Positions 1 to 6,382 of a stretch of DNA of 7,810 bases are shown piece after piece. The translations under genes and the position numbers were made by a program. The stretch spans positions 1-7,810 of the forward strand of contig JAJXTA010000107.1 in NCBI GenBank assembly GCA_021784265.1, read 5' to 3'. The notes under the pieces are model-generated. The model had not been told where the DNA came from. It worked only from the letters and a program-made list of their open reading frames with translations, and did not search any database. Each line of letters starts with the position of its first letter. Position 1 is the first letter of the stretch. This DNA comes from a bacterium (GTDB taxonomy: Bacteria > Verrucomicrobiota > Verrucomicrobiia > Limisphaerales > J093).

Positions 1-758
1 TCATGCACATCCAGATGATGCCGCATGGAAAGACGGATGTTAACAATAACGGCGCCTTCTCGACCGATTTCATCGGCCGGAACTACCCCTATCCGGAAGC
101 CGACTATGCCACCCGCGCCCGCATCTGGCGGGCGCATCGGGACTACACCCAGGGGCTGCTCTACTTCCTGGCCACCAGCCCACGGGTGCCGGCCAATGTC
201 CGCAACGAGATGCGGCGGTGGGGCCTCTGCGAGGACGAATTTGCCGACACCGGCGGTTGGCCGTGGCAACTCTATGTGCGCGAAGCCCGGCGCATGGTCT
301 CCGATTACGTGATGACGGAGCGCAACTGCCGGGACTCGACCCGCCTGCCCGACGGCATCGGGTTGGCCGCCTACGGCATGGACTCCCACAACTGCCAGCG
401 AATTGTCCAGGACGGGCGGGTGCGGAACGAGGGGGACGTGCAGGTGGGCGGGTTTCCTCCCTACGCGATTGCCTATCGCGCGATCATTCCCAAGGCGGCG
501 GAGTGTGGCAACCTGCTCGTCCCGGTTTGCCTGTCGGCCACCCACATTGCTTATGGCTCGATCCGCATGGAGCCGGTGTTCATGATCCTGGGCCAATCCG
601 CGGCCACGGCCGCGGTCCAAGCCATCAACGCGCAAACCACCGTGCAAGGGGTGCTGATCGGGGAACTGCAGGCCCGGCTGCAAGCCGACGGTCAGATCCT
701 GGACTGGGCCGGCAGCGGGCCCGCGGCGGCGCCTTCACCACCGGCACGGGGGCGCTAG
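1..758 (+). CDS. FAD-dependent oxidoreductase, C-terminal part (5' truncated by window edge)
   Basis: The frame is open from the window edge and ends at TAG 756-758; 251 codons are visible and the N-terminal FAD-binding part lies outside. The visible part matches the C-terminal half of the FAD_oxidored family (PF12831 type) common in Verrucomicrobiota and Planctomycetota. Signs are the block with NYPYPEADYATR (residues 27-38 from base 3), WQLYVREARRMVSDYVMTE (88-106), YAIAYRAIIP (154-163), and NLLVPVCLSATHIAYGSIRMEP followed by MILGQSAATAA (170-204). This last stretch is the family's conserved region; by analogy with related flavoproteins it probably closes over the cofactor. The enzyme should be a flavin-linked oxidoreductase, but its substrate cannot be read from the sequence. 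Older genomes sometimes call relatives xanthan lyase, which I would not adopt. The last 17 residues are a Pro/Ala/Gly-rich tail. It converges on ompH, so it belongs to a separate transcription unit. The family call is firm and the function is not. Confidence 0.85.
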   Translation, partial: MHIQMMPHGKTDVNNNGAFSTDFIGRNYPYPEADYATRARIWRAHRDYTQGLLYFLATSPRVPANVRNEMRRWGLCEDEFADTGGWPWQLYVREARRMVSDYVMTERNCRDSTRLPDGIGLAAYGMDSHNCQRIVQDGRVRNEGDVQVGGFPPYAIAYRAIIPKAAECGNLLVPVCLSATHIAYGSIRMEPVFMILGQSAATAAVQAINAQTTVQGVLIGELQARLQADGQILDWAGSGPAAAPSPPARGR

Positions 759-768
759 CGCGCCCGGA

Positions 769-1485
769 TTACTTGAAATCCTCGGGTTTGTCTTTCGCCG
801 CGTCGGGCCGGGTCTTCTCGAGCACGGACGTGGCATTGGTGGTCGAGTTGGTGGCGGACCCCGAGATGGATAAGTTGGCCGTCAGGGCCCCCGCCGGGGC
901 CGCCTCGTTCAGTTTGGCGAGGATCTCATCGGTCAGGTCTGGCAAGCCGGAGGAGAAGAGGACAATCGGCGTCTGGGTGTAGCCCTCGCCCGTGCCGTCG
1001 AGGACGAGGTTGTAGCCGCTGGCGCGGGCGCGTTTGTCGATCAGCTCGCGGATTTCGCGCAAGATGTTGTTGCGCATGCGCAACTGTTGATCGCCGAGCT
1101 GGGTGCGGGCGTTGCGGTCGAATTGATCGAGGTTCTGCTTGATCTCTTGCAGCTCGACCAGCTTGCTCTCGGCGGCCTTCTTGCGTTTGTCCCGTTCGTC
1201 GGGTGAGACGGCTTGGTCACTGGCGCTTTCGAGCAACTTGCGGTAATCCTCGTTGGCTTTGGTGAATTCATCGACGATGTCCTTGCGGGCTTTGTCGAAC
1301 TCGCCGGCGTGGTCCTTGAGCTGGACATCGGCCTGTTTGGTTTTCCAGTAACCGTCGAAGAGGGTTTTGAGATTGACCAAGGCAATCTTGGGCTGGGTCT
1401 GGGCGGCCAGCGCCACCGTGGCGGCCACGGTGGCCATCAGCACGCCCGGCAGGCGGAACAAGGAACGTCGGGAGGAGGGATTCAT
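769..1485 (-). CDS. ompH: OmpH/Skp family periplasmic chaperone
   Basis: This 238-residue protein has a basic N-terminus, a hydrophobic stretch (about 12-27) and an Ala-rich signal-peptidase site near ALAAQ (25-29), so it should be exported. It continues with KIALVNLKTLFDGYWKTK (33-50), the usual OmpH/Skp start, in which a short beta strand leads into a helix. Residues about 50-155 are charged and heptad-like, fitting the coiled-coil tentacles that in Skp trimers hold unfolded outer-membrane proteins. YNLVLDGTGEG and TPIVLFSSGLPDLTDEILAKLN (158-193) match the C-terminal core. Residues about 194-238 are an extra Ser/Thr/Asn-rich, then Lys/Asp-rich, tail. The gene begins 30 bp after bamA, its functional partner, and is probably co-transcribed with it. 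The ATG at 1485 has no Shine-Dalgarno sequence; it is preceded by a pyrimidine stretch ending CCCTCC. No lpxD follows. The family is clear; chaperone activity is inferred from the family. Confidence 0.9.
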   Translation of the reverse strand: MNPSSRRSLFRLPGVLMATVAATVALAAQTQPKIALVNLKTLFDGYWKTKQADVQLKDHAGEFDKARKDIVDEFTKANEDYRKLLESASDQAVSPDERDKRKKAAESKLVELQEIKQNLDQFDRNARTQLGDQQLRMRNNILREIRELIDKRARASGYNLVLDGTGEGYTQTPIVLFSSGLPDLTDEILAKLNEAAPAGALTANLSISGSATNSTTNATSVLEKTRPDAAKDKPEDFK

Positions 1486-1515
1486 GGAGGGTAGGGGTAA
1501 CGAGGCGCCGTCGGC

Positions 1516-3945
1516 TTAGTACTCGCGGGTGAAGCCCACGCCAAATTGGAATTTGCCGCTGCTGCCGTTGTAGCGGTCGTGGGTTATCGGGATGGCGTAA
1601 TCCAGCCGCAGGGGGCCCATGGCCGGGATGTTGAGCCGGATGCCAATGCCGTAATCATCATTATAAAAGGTGTAATTGCTGTTGGGCACCCGGAAACTGT
1701 ACGGGGCCGCGTAAACATTACCAATATCATAGAAAAAGGCCAGGCGCAAACGTTCAATAATCGGGATGCTGTATTCGGCCGACCCCCACCAGTAGGTGTC
1801 TCCGCCCAAGGGCTCGGAGCCGCTGGGGTCCCGGGGGCCGACGAAGTGGAAGTCGTAGCCGCGAATGTCGTACAGGCCGCCCAGGAAGAATCGGTTGAAG
1901 AGGAAGATCGAACTGCTCCGGCCGTAGGGAGCGATCACGCCGCTGTGGCCGACCAGCTCCAGGACGTGCCCTTCGGCGAACCCCTTGAAGTAGCGGGAAG
2001 TGGCCAACTCGACCTTGTAGAAGTTGGCCTGTCCGCCCAGCGGACCCCCAGCCACCTCGGTGGACAGGGTGGTCAGTTGGCCCTTGTCGGGGAGCATGAT
2101 GCTGTTGCGGGTATCGTAACTGATGGAGGTGCCCACCTTCGAGTCCAGCTCGTGGCCGGCCGACTGCAGAATGGGCAACGGAGCGCTGGGATCGACATGG
2201 GTGATGCCGACATCCTCGATGGTGTAACTGACCGTTCCGCGCCAGAAGTCGTTCCACAGGGCCCGGGTCAGGCTCATCGTCATGCCGATCTCGACCGTGT
2301 TGTAGAGCGTGCTGTAAAAGTCGAAGTTGCGGTCGTAGAGGTCCACCTCGAACGCCAGTTTCCGGTTGAGGAACCAGGGTTCGATAAACGTCATTTCATA
2401 ATCCTGCACCAGCAAGCCGTATTCGGCCCGCAGGCGGAGCTTCTCGCCCCCGCCGGTCCCCACGAAGTACGGGGACTTGAACAGGTCGAAGTTGCCCTGG
2501 TCGAGCTCGACGAAACCGAGGAGCGACTCGACCGAGCTAAAGCCGGCGCCGACCTGGACGTTGCCAGTATTCTGCTCCTCGACCCCGATGACCAGGTTTT
2601 GGTGATTGGCCACCTCGGTCTTCTCCGGCTCGGCATCGACCTTGCTGAAGTAGGTCAGCCCGTAAAGGCGGTTGGTGCTGAGTTTGACGCGGACATTGTC
2701 GAAGACCTCCCCTGGGGAGACGGCCAACTCGCGGCGAATTACCTTGTCCTTGGTCTTGGTGTTGCCCTTGATCTCGATCTTCTCGATGTAGGATTTCTCC
2801 CCTTCCTGGATGTGATAGACGATGTCGATGGTGCCCTTCTCGGTGTTGGGGATGCGTTCCGGGGTGATGATGGCGTCGATGTAGCCACGAGCGCCATAAA
2901 AGTCGTCGAGGGCCTCGCGGTCCGCGACCAGGGACTTCGGTTTGAAGACTTGGCCCGGCCCCATGCTGAGGCCTTTGTGCACCTTCTCCCCTTCCCGGGT
3001 GTAAACCTTGGAAAGGATCTCGTTGGTGGAGAAGAGCTTGTTGCCCTGGAAGTCCACCGAGCCCACGTGGTAGAGCAGCCCCTCGGAGATCGTCAGCCGG
3101 ATGATCATCCGCTTGGGCGTCAGTTGCTGGAATTTGATGTCCTTGAGCTCGTAATCGATGTAGCCGGCTTCCCGGTAGAACTCGCCCAAGCGGTCTTTGT
3201 CCTCATCGAATTGCTCGTCCTTGAGCACCCCACTGCCGGTGAGCCAGGAGAACATCCAGTGCCGGCGAGTCTTGATCACGTGGCGCAGCTTGCGCTGGGT
3301 GAAGGCCTCGGCGCCGATAAACTGGACATCCACCACCCGGACCTTGGGGGCCTCGGTGATCTCGAAGGTGACGGTGCCGCGTCCGAGTTTGTCGTCGGTG
3401 GCCTCGTCATATCTGACCTTCGTCTTCTGGTAGCCGGCCTTTTGGTAGAGCTTGAGGATTTCCTGGGAATCGTTGAAGAGTTTGCGTTCGTCCAGCGGCT
3501 CGCCGATCTTGGAGGAGACCTTCTTCATCAGTTTCGAGGTCTTGTAGCGCTTGTTGCCGGTGAAGAGGATCTGGGTGAGGGTGGGCTTGCCCTGCACGAT
3601 GTAAATGAGGTTGAGGCCCCCTTCGACGGTTTCCTCCACGACCCGGATGTTCATGAAGTAGCCGGTGCTGTAAAGGTTGCGCACGTCGTCATCGACGTTG
3701 TTGCGGTTGTACGGCTCCCCCACCTTGACCCGGATATTGGCCCGGATGAGGGAGTCGCTCACCGCCGGGGGGCCGACGTGGCGGATCTCGATCTTCTTGA
3801 TGATGGGCAGATCGACGTTCTGGGCCCAGCCCAAGGGCACGCCCAGCGCCACCAGCAGCCACCACAGGCCGCCGCGTAGCCAGCGGGTCAGCCCGTCAGG
3901 ACTCCACCGGCATGTCCTCGCCGCTGATCTTGGAGGCGCTTTCAA
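1516..3945 (-). CDS. bamA: Outer membrane protein assembly factor BamA (Omp85)
   Basis: BamA is the outer-membrane core of the BAM complex and inserts beta-barrel proteins. From the TTG at 3945 it has 809 residues, the normal size. An exported N-terminus (arginines, then WWLLVALGVPLGWAQ at 28-42) precedes five POTRA repeats at about 46-118, 120-199, 201-290, 291-383 and 385-457, several containing the G(Y/F)-type turn. A 16-strand barrel fits about 458-809. IRGYDF (694-699) is the conserved VRGF/Y motif of loop 6. The end, GPLRLDYAIP and then FQFGVGFTREY with a terminal aromatic residue, is a typical barrel C-terminus and beta-signal. The start is uncertain: the TTG lies 50 bp inside dnaB and lacks a clear ribosome site. 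A CTG at 3889-3891, just past the dnaB stop and 10 nt after a GGAG, would give 791 residues and a compact signal peptide. There is no ATG in this part of the frame. Partner ompH follows. Confidence 0.96.
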   Translation of the reverse strand: MKAPPRSAARTCRWSPDGLTRWLRGGLWWLLVALGVPLGWAQNVDLPIIKKIEIRHVGPPAVSDSLIRANIRVKVGEPYNRNNVDDDVRNLYSTGYFMNIRVVEETVEGGLNLIYIVQGKPTLTQILFTGNKRYKTSKLMKKVSSKIGEPLDERKLFNDSQEILKLYQKAGYQKTKVRYDEATDDKLGRGTVTFEITEAPKVRVVDVQFIGAEAFTQRKLRHVIKTRRHWMFSWLTGSGVLKDEQFDEDKDRLGEFYREAGYIDYELKDIKFQQLTPKRMIIRLTISEGLLYHVGSVDFQGNKLFSTNEILSKVYTREGEKVHKGLSMGPGQVFKPKSLVADREALDDFYGARGYIDAIITPERIPNTEKGTIDIVYHIQEGEKSYIEKIEIKGNTKTKDKVIRRELAVSPGEVFDNVRVKLSTNRLYGLTYFSKVDAEPEKTEVANHQNLVIGVEEQNTGNVQVGAGFSSVESLLGFVELDQGNFDLFKSPYFVGTGGGEKLRLRAEYGLLVQDYEMTFIEPWFLNRKLAFEVDLYDRNFDFYSTLYNTVEIGMTMSLTRALWNDFWRGTVSYTIEDVGITHVDPSAPLPILQSAGHELDSKVGTSISYDTRNSIMLPDKGQLTTLSTEVAGGPLGGQANFYKVELATSRYFKGFAEGHVLELVGHSGVIAPYGRSSSIFLFNRFFLGGLYDIRGYDFHFVGPRDPSGSEPLGGDTYWWGSAEYSIPIIERLRLAFFYDIGNVYAAPYSFRVPNSNYTFYNDDYGIGIRLNIPAMGPLRLDYAIPITHDRYNGSSGKFQFGVGFTREY
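3889..3905 (-). promoter_or_regulatory. Candidate ribosome site (GGAG) and alternative CTG start of bamA at the dnaB stop
   Basis: On the minus strand a GGAG at 3905-3902 lies inside the last codons of dnaB. The dnaB TGA (3898-3896) follows, then a CTG at 3891-3889 in the bamA frame, with 10 nt between the GGAG and the CTG. A start here would give a protein beginning TRWLRGGLWWLLVALG after the initiator, a more usual signal-peptide length than the 24-residue pre-region implied by the TTG at 3945. CTG is a rare initiator, so this is a candidate only. In either case ribosomes ending dnaB would deliver bamA initiation, which suggests translational coupling. Confidence 0.4.
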
Positions 3946-5470
3946 AACGTGTATAGGCTCGCAAAAAAGTCAGATAAACATCACCGGTGGGCCCGTGCCG
4001 CTGTTTGTCGATGAGCAAGTTCACCGGCAGGGCCTCGGCTTCCGGCCCGGCGTCGTCGTCATCATCTCCGCTGGCCGCCTTTTTGGGATTCCCCGGATCG
4101 GCCTTATACAACAAGCCAACCAAGTCGGCATCTTGTTCAATGGCCCCGGACTCACGCAAGTCGGAAAGCCGCGGCTTCCGGCTCTTGTCCCGCTCGACGT
4201 CCCGGTTCAATTGGCTCAAGACAATCACCGGGACCTTCAGCTCTTTGGCCAAGGCCTTGACCCCGCTGGAAATGTCGGCGATTTCCTGCTGCCGGTTCAG
4301 GTCGGCTCGGCGCGCAGTAGAATGGAGCAACTGGAGGTAGTCAATGACAAAGAGCTTGATTCCAAACTGTTGCCACAGGCGCCGCGCCCGGGCCCGCAAC
4401 TGCAGGATGGAGAGGCCCGGGGTGTCGTCGATGAACAGCGGCGCCCCCGCCAGCTTGCCCGCCGCCCCGGTCAGCTTGGGAAAATCCCGCTCGGCCAGAA
4501 ACCCCTCCCGGATGCTGCGGAGGTTGACCCGCGCGCGGGAACAGAGCGTGCGCAGGACGAGGGAGTCGGCGGTCATCTCCAGGCTGAAGATCGCCACCGG
4601 CAGCTTCTGGTCCACCGCCACATGCTCCGCCATGTTCATCGCCAGCGAGGTCTTGCCCATGCTCGGACGGGCCGCGATCACGATCATCTCCCCCCCGTGC
4701 AGCCCGCTGGTCATCTTATCCAAGTCCACAAAACCGGTGCTCAGGCCGGTGATTTGCCCTTGGCGCTGGTGGTAGTCCTCGATGGTGGCGATGGCGCGTT
4801 TGACCAGCTCCTTGATGGCGGCGGAGCTGGCCTCAACCCGCTCCTCGCTGATCCGGAGCACGTCGCGTTCGACCTCGTCCAACAGCCGCTCGACCTCGCC
4901 CTGCTCCTCGTAGGCCCGCCCGATGATCCCAGTGCAGGTCTGGATCAACCGCCGGAGGATGTACTTTTCCCGGACGATCTCCGCGTAGTAGTCCAGGTTG
5001 GCGGCCGATGGGACGCCGTCCATGAGGCTGGAGAGGGCGGCGTAGCCCCCCAACCCCTCGAGGAGGTTCTTGTCCTTCAGCCGTTGGCCGACCGTGACCA
5101 GGTCGATTGGTTCCTGGTGATCGTACATCTCGACCAGGAGATCGAACAGGGTCTGGTGCCGAACGTCGTAAAACACCTCCGCCTCGGGGCGCACCCGGGG
5201 CTCGCGGGAGGGACGCCCGCCCCGGGCGGTCTCGAGGTCCGCCTGGCGGCTGACGGCGGCGGCCGCTCTGAACTTCTCCAGGCAGTGGCCGAGCCCCTCC
5301 TTCGGCGCCAGCAGGATGCACCCCAACACCCCTTGTTCGGCTTCCAGGGCGTGCGGCGGCAGCCGGTCCACCCGCGGGGTAGCGCCCGGCCGCCGGGGCT
5401 GGGCTGGCTTGGCCTCGGGAAGTGGCGTCCCCGCGGTCGAGGGGGCCGTGGCGTCAAGGGTTTCCGGCAT
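3896..5470 (-). CDS. dnaB: Replicative DNA helicase DnaB
   Basis: DnaB is the hexameric 5'-3' helicase that unwinds DNA at the replication fork. Of 524 residues, 1-35 are a disordered Pro/Ala-rich leader. PPHALEAEQGVLGCILL (38-54) opens the N-terminal domain (to about 210). The RecA-like motor shows Walker A ARPSMGKTS (267-275), SLEM (296-299), Walker B LFVIDYLQLL (373-382), LSQLNRDVE (418-426), DLRESGAIEQDAD (437-449) and DKQRHGPTG (488-496), the KxRxG motif that reaches the neighbouring subunit. All key residues are present and no intein interrupts them. There are two oddities. About 29 extra residues (68-96, Arg/Ala-rich) sit between the first helices of the N-terminal domain, where relatives pass directly to the FY(D) turn. 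An acidic loop, GDDDDDAGPEAEA (468-480), precedes the last motif. The ATG start is the natural one, but no strong ribosome site precedes it. The gene lies 229 bp after rplI and overlaps bamA. Confidence 0.97.
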   Translation of the reverse strand: MPETLDATAPSTAGTPLPEAKPAQPRRPGATPRVDRLPPHALEAEQGVLGCILLAPKEGLGHCLEKFRAAAAVSRQADLETARGGRPSREPRVRPEAEVFYDVRHQTLFDLLVEMYDHQEPIDLVTVGQRLKDKNLLEGLGGYAALSSLMDGVPSAANLDYYAEIVREKYILRRLIQTCTGIIGRAYEEQGEVERLLDEVERDVLRISEERVEASSAAIKELVKRAIATIEDYHQRQGQITGLSTGFVDLDKMTSGLHGGEMIVIAARPSMGKTSLAMNMAEHVAVDQKLPVAIFSLEMTADSLVLRTLCSRARVNLRSIREGFLAERDFPKLTGAAGKLAGAPLFIDDTPGLSILQLRARARRLWQQFGIKLFVIDYLQLLHSTARRADLNRQQEIADISSGVKALAKELKVPVIVLSQLNRDVERDKSRKPRLSDLRESGAIEQDADLVGLLYKADPGNPKKAASGDDDDDAGPEAEALPVNLLIDKQRHGPTGDVYLTFLRAYTRFESASKISGEDMPVES

Positions 5471-5537
5471 CGCGCTAAGCTTCGCCGTCCAGGCGGGAGG
5501 ACCTCAGCTCACGCGGCTGCTGGCCACGCGGACGCGA

Positions 5538-5552
5538 CCCCACGCCGTGGGG
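5538..5552 (-). other. Perfect GC-rich hairpin in the dnaB leader
   Basis: CCCCAC (5538-5543) pairs with GTGGGG (5547-5552) across a 3-base loop. The sequence folds on either strand. It lies about 68 nt upstream of the dnaB ATG. There is no U-run, so it does not look like an intrinsic terminator. It could slow transcription or act in the leader, or it could be chance in GC-rich DNA. Confidence 0.4.
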
Positions 5553-5625
5553 CCGGGGAGCGGAAGGGAGGTCATAGGTGCGCGGCGGAGGCTGCCTTTG
5601 TCGGCGGTCTTCTGGCAACGAGAAG

Positions 5626-5634
5626 TTATCCACC
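5626..5634 (+). promoter_or_regulatory. DnaA-box-like 9-mer (TTATCCACC) upstream of dnaB
   Basis: TTATCCACC differs from the DnaA box consensus TTATNCACA only at the last base. It is AT-rich against a strongly GC-rich background and lies upstream of the replicative helicase gene. A single near-match has weak significance. No cluster of boxes or AT-rich unwinding region is present, so this is not an origin. At most it could be a DnaA regulatory site for dnaB. Confidence 0.25.
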
Positions 5635-5675
5635 GTGTTCAGGAGGCCGACCCGCCCCGCCGCCCCCCGTGCGGG

Positions 5676-5691
5676 CGAGCCGGCGGGCTCG
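5676..5691 (-). terminator. Stem-loop just after the rplI stop (possible processing or attenuation site)
   Basis: A perfect 6-bp stem (5676-5681 with 5686-5691, CGAGCC/GGCTCG type) with a 4-base loop begins 8 nt downstream of the rplI TAG at 5702-5700. Its position suits an end-of-gene structure between the ribosomal-protein genes and dnaB. No U-tract follows, so a classical intrinsic terminator is not supported. Partial attenuation or RNA 3'-end protection is possible. Confidence 0.3.
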
Positions 5692-5699
5692 TCTTTGGC

Positions 5700-6332
5700 C
5701 TATTCCTTGCGCGGCGGCCGGGGGCGAGCGGCTTTGGCTTCCTTGGTGGCAGGAGCCGGCTTGGTCTCCGCCGGGGCGCCTTTGCCCTCGCGGCGCGGCT
5801 TGCCGCCCCGGGCCGACGAGCTTTCGCCGGCGGCCGCCCCTTCGGGCGCCGCGGTCTTGGCGGGCGTCTCGGCGGGGGTGGTGCTCTCGATCTTGACCTT
5901 GAGGGTGGTCGTCACGTTGGCGTGCAGCCGCAGTTCGATCTCGTGGTCGCCGAGGGTTCGCAACGGATGTTCCAGGTGAATCTTGCGCTTGTCCAAGGCA
6001 ACCTCGCATTGGTGCTTCAGCTCGTCCGCGATGGTGCCGGCCGTCACGGAGCCGAACATCTTGCCGTCGGCCCCGGTTTTGACGCCGATCTTGAGGAGCA
6101 ACTTGGAGAGCGAGGAAGCCAATTCGGTCATCGAATTGAGGTCGTGCGCTTCCCGTTCGGCCCGACGCTGGCGTAACGCCTCGAGGCGACGCTTGTTGGC
6201 GGCGGTGACGGGGATCGCCAAGCCTTGGGGCAGAAGGTAGTTGCGGGCGTAACCGGCGGCGACCTTGACCTGGTCCGATTCGGCGCCCAGCCCGACAATG
6301 TTGGAGGTGAGGATGACTTCGCTCTTAGCCAT
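5700..6332 (-). CDS. rplI: 50S ribosomal protein bL9 with extended C-terminus
   Basis: bL9 binds 23S rRNA near the L1 stalk with its N-terminal domain and holds out a second domain on a long helix. The N-terminal domain is residues 1-40, with the signature VKVAAGYARNYLLPQGLA (22-39). The linker helix runs about 41-75. The C-terminal domain is about 76-150, with ADGKMFGSVTAGTIAD (88-103). Family members are usually near 150 residues; this one has 210. Residues 151-210 are an added Ala/Pro/Lys/Glu/Arg-rich tail, net basic and probably disordered. The ATG at 6332 gives the canonical MAKSEVIL start; the open frame continues to 6602 upstream, but that reading is antisense-like and overlaps ssb. 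Before the ATG lies a run of nine C in the RNA and no Shine-Dalgarno sequence. It follows ssb after 50 bp, and rpsR is absent between them. Confidence 0.95.
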   Translation of the reverse strand: MAKSEVILTSNIVGLGAESDQVKVAAGYARNYLLPQGLAIPVTAANKRRLEALRQRRAEREAHDLNSMTELASSLSKLLLKIGVKTGADGKMFGSVTAGTIADELKHQCEVALDKRKIHLEHPLRTLGDHEIELRLHANVTTTLKVKIESTTPAETPAKTAAPEGAAAGESSSARGGKPRREGKGAPAETKPAPATKEAKAARPRPPRKE

Positions 6333-6338
6333 GAGAGT

Positions 6339-6371
6339 GGGGGGGGGATAAAAGGGGTGATGGGGTGAGGG
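6339..6371 (+). other. Canonical G-quadruplex motif in the ssb-rplI spacer
   Basis: On the plus strand four G-runs occur in the pattern G9 (6339-6347), loop of 6, G4 (6354-6357), loop of 4, G4 (6362-6365), loop of 3, G3 (6369-6371), with a fifth G3 at 6378-6380. This satisfies the usual G3+N1-7 rule with short loops. It fills most of the 50-bp spacer between the ssb stop and the rplI ATG. The G-rich strand is the transcription template, so the rplI leader RNA is C/U-rich. Folding was not tested. Confidence 0.6.
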
Positions 6372-6382
6372 AACTGAGGGAG

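Larger units (their letters stand above)
5471..5699. other. 229-bp rplI-dnaB spacer: no gene; hairpins and a DnaA-box-like site
   Basis: This is the longest non-coding stretch in the window. I find no credible small protein, tRNA or rpsR in it. It holds two GC-rich perfect stems (5676-5691 and 5538-5552) and one match to eight of nine bases of the DnaA box (5626-5634), each listed separately. No convincing sigma-70 promoter is visible for dnaB. The only gene-like readings are out-of-frame continuations of the neighbours. It may be the leader of a dnaB-bamA-ompH sub-operon, or merely spacer left where the ribosomal-protein and helicase genes were joined. Confidence 0.6.

Noticed and set aside
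218..982. 254-codon plus-strand frame running from the oxidoreductase into ompH
   Set aside because: It is an out-of-frame reading of the oxidoreductase fused to an antisense reading of ompH, Arg/Gly/Pro-rich, with no family resemblance.
1546..3879. 777-codon open frame on the plus strand opposite bamA
   Set aside because: It is an antisense shadow of bamA. Its translation is rich in Val, Asp, Gly and Leu with no recognisable domain, while the minus strand encodes a complete BamA. Long antisense frames are common in GC-rich genes.
5471..5699. Small gene, tRNA or replication origin in the rplI-dnaB spacer
   Set aside because: No conserved small protein, no tRNA-like cloverleaf, only one DnaA-like site and no AT-rich unwinding region.
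3677..5896. 739-codon open frame on the plus strand opposite dnaB and the bamA 5' end
   Set aside because: It crosses dnaB, the dnaB-bamA junction and the rplI-dnaB spacer in antisense. Its composition is low-complexity and it has no domain.
6339..6347. Nine-base G/C homopolymer as a phase-variation switch
   Set aside because: It lies outside any coding frame, so slippage would not switch a protein on or off. A spacing effect on rplI expression remains possible but is unsupported.
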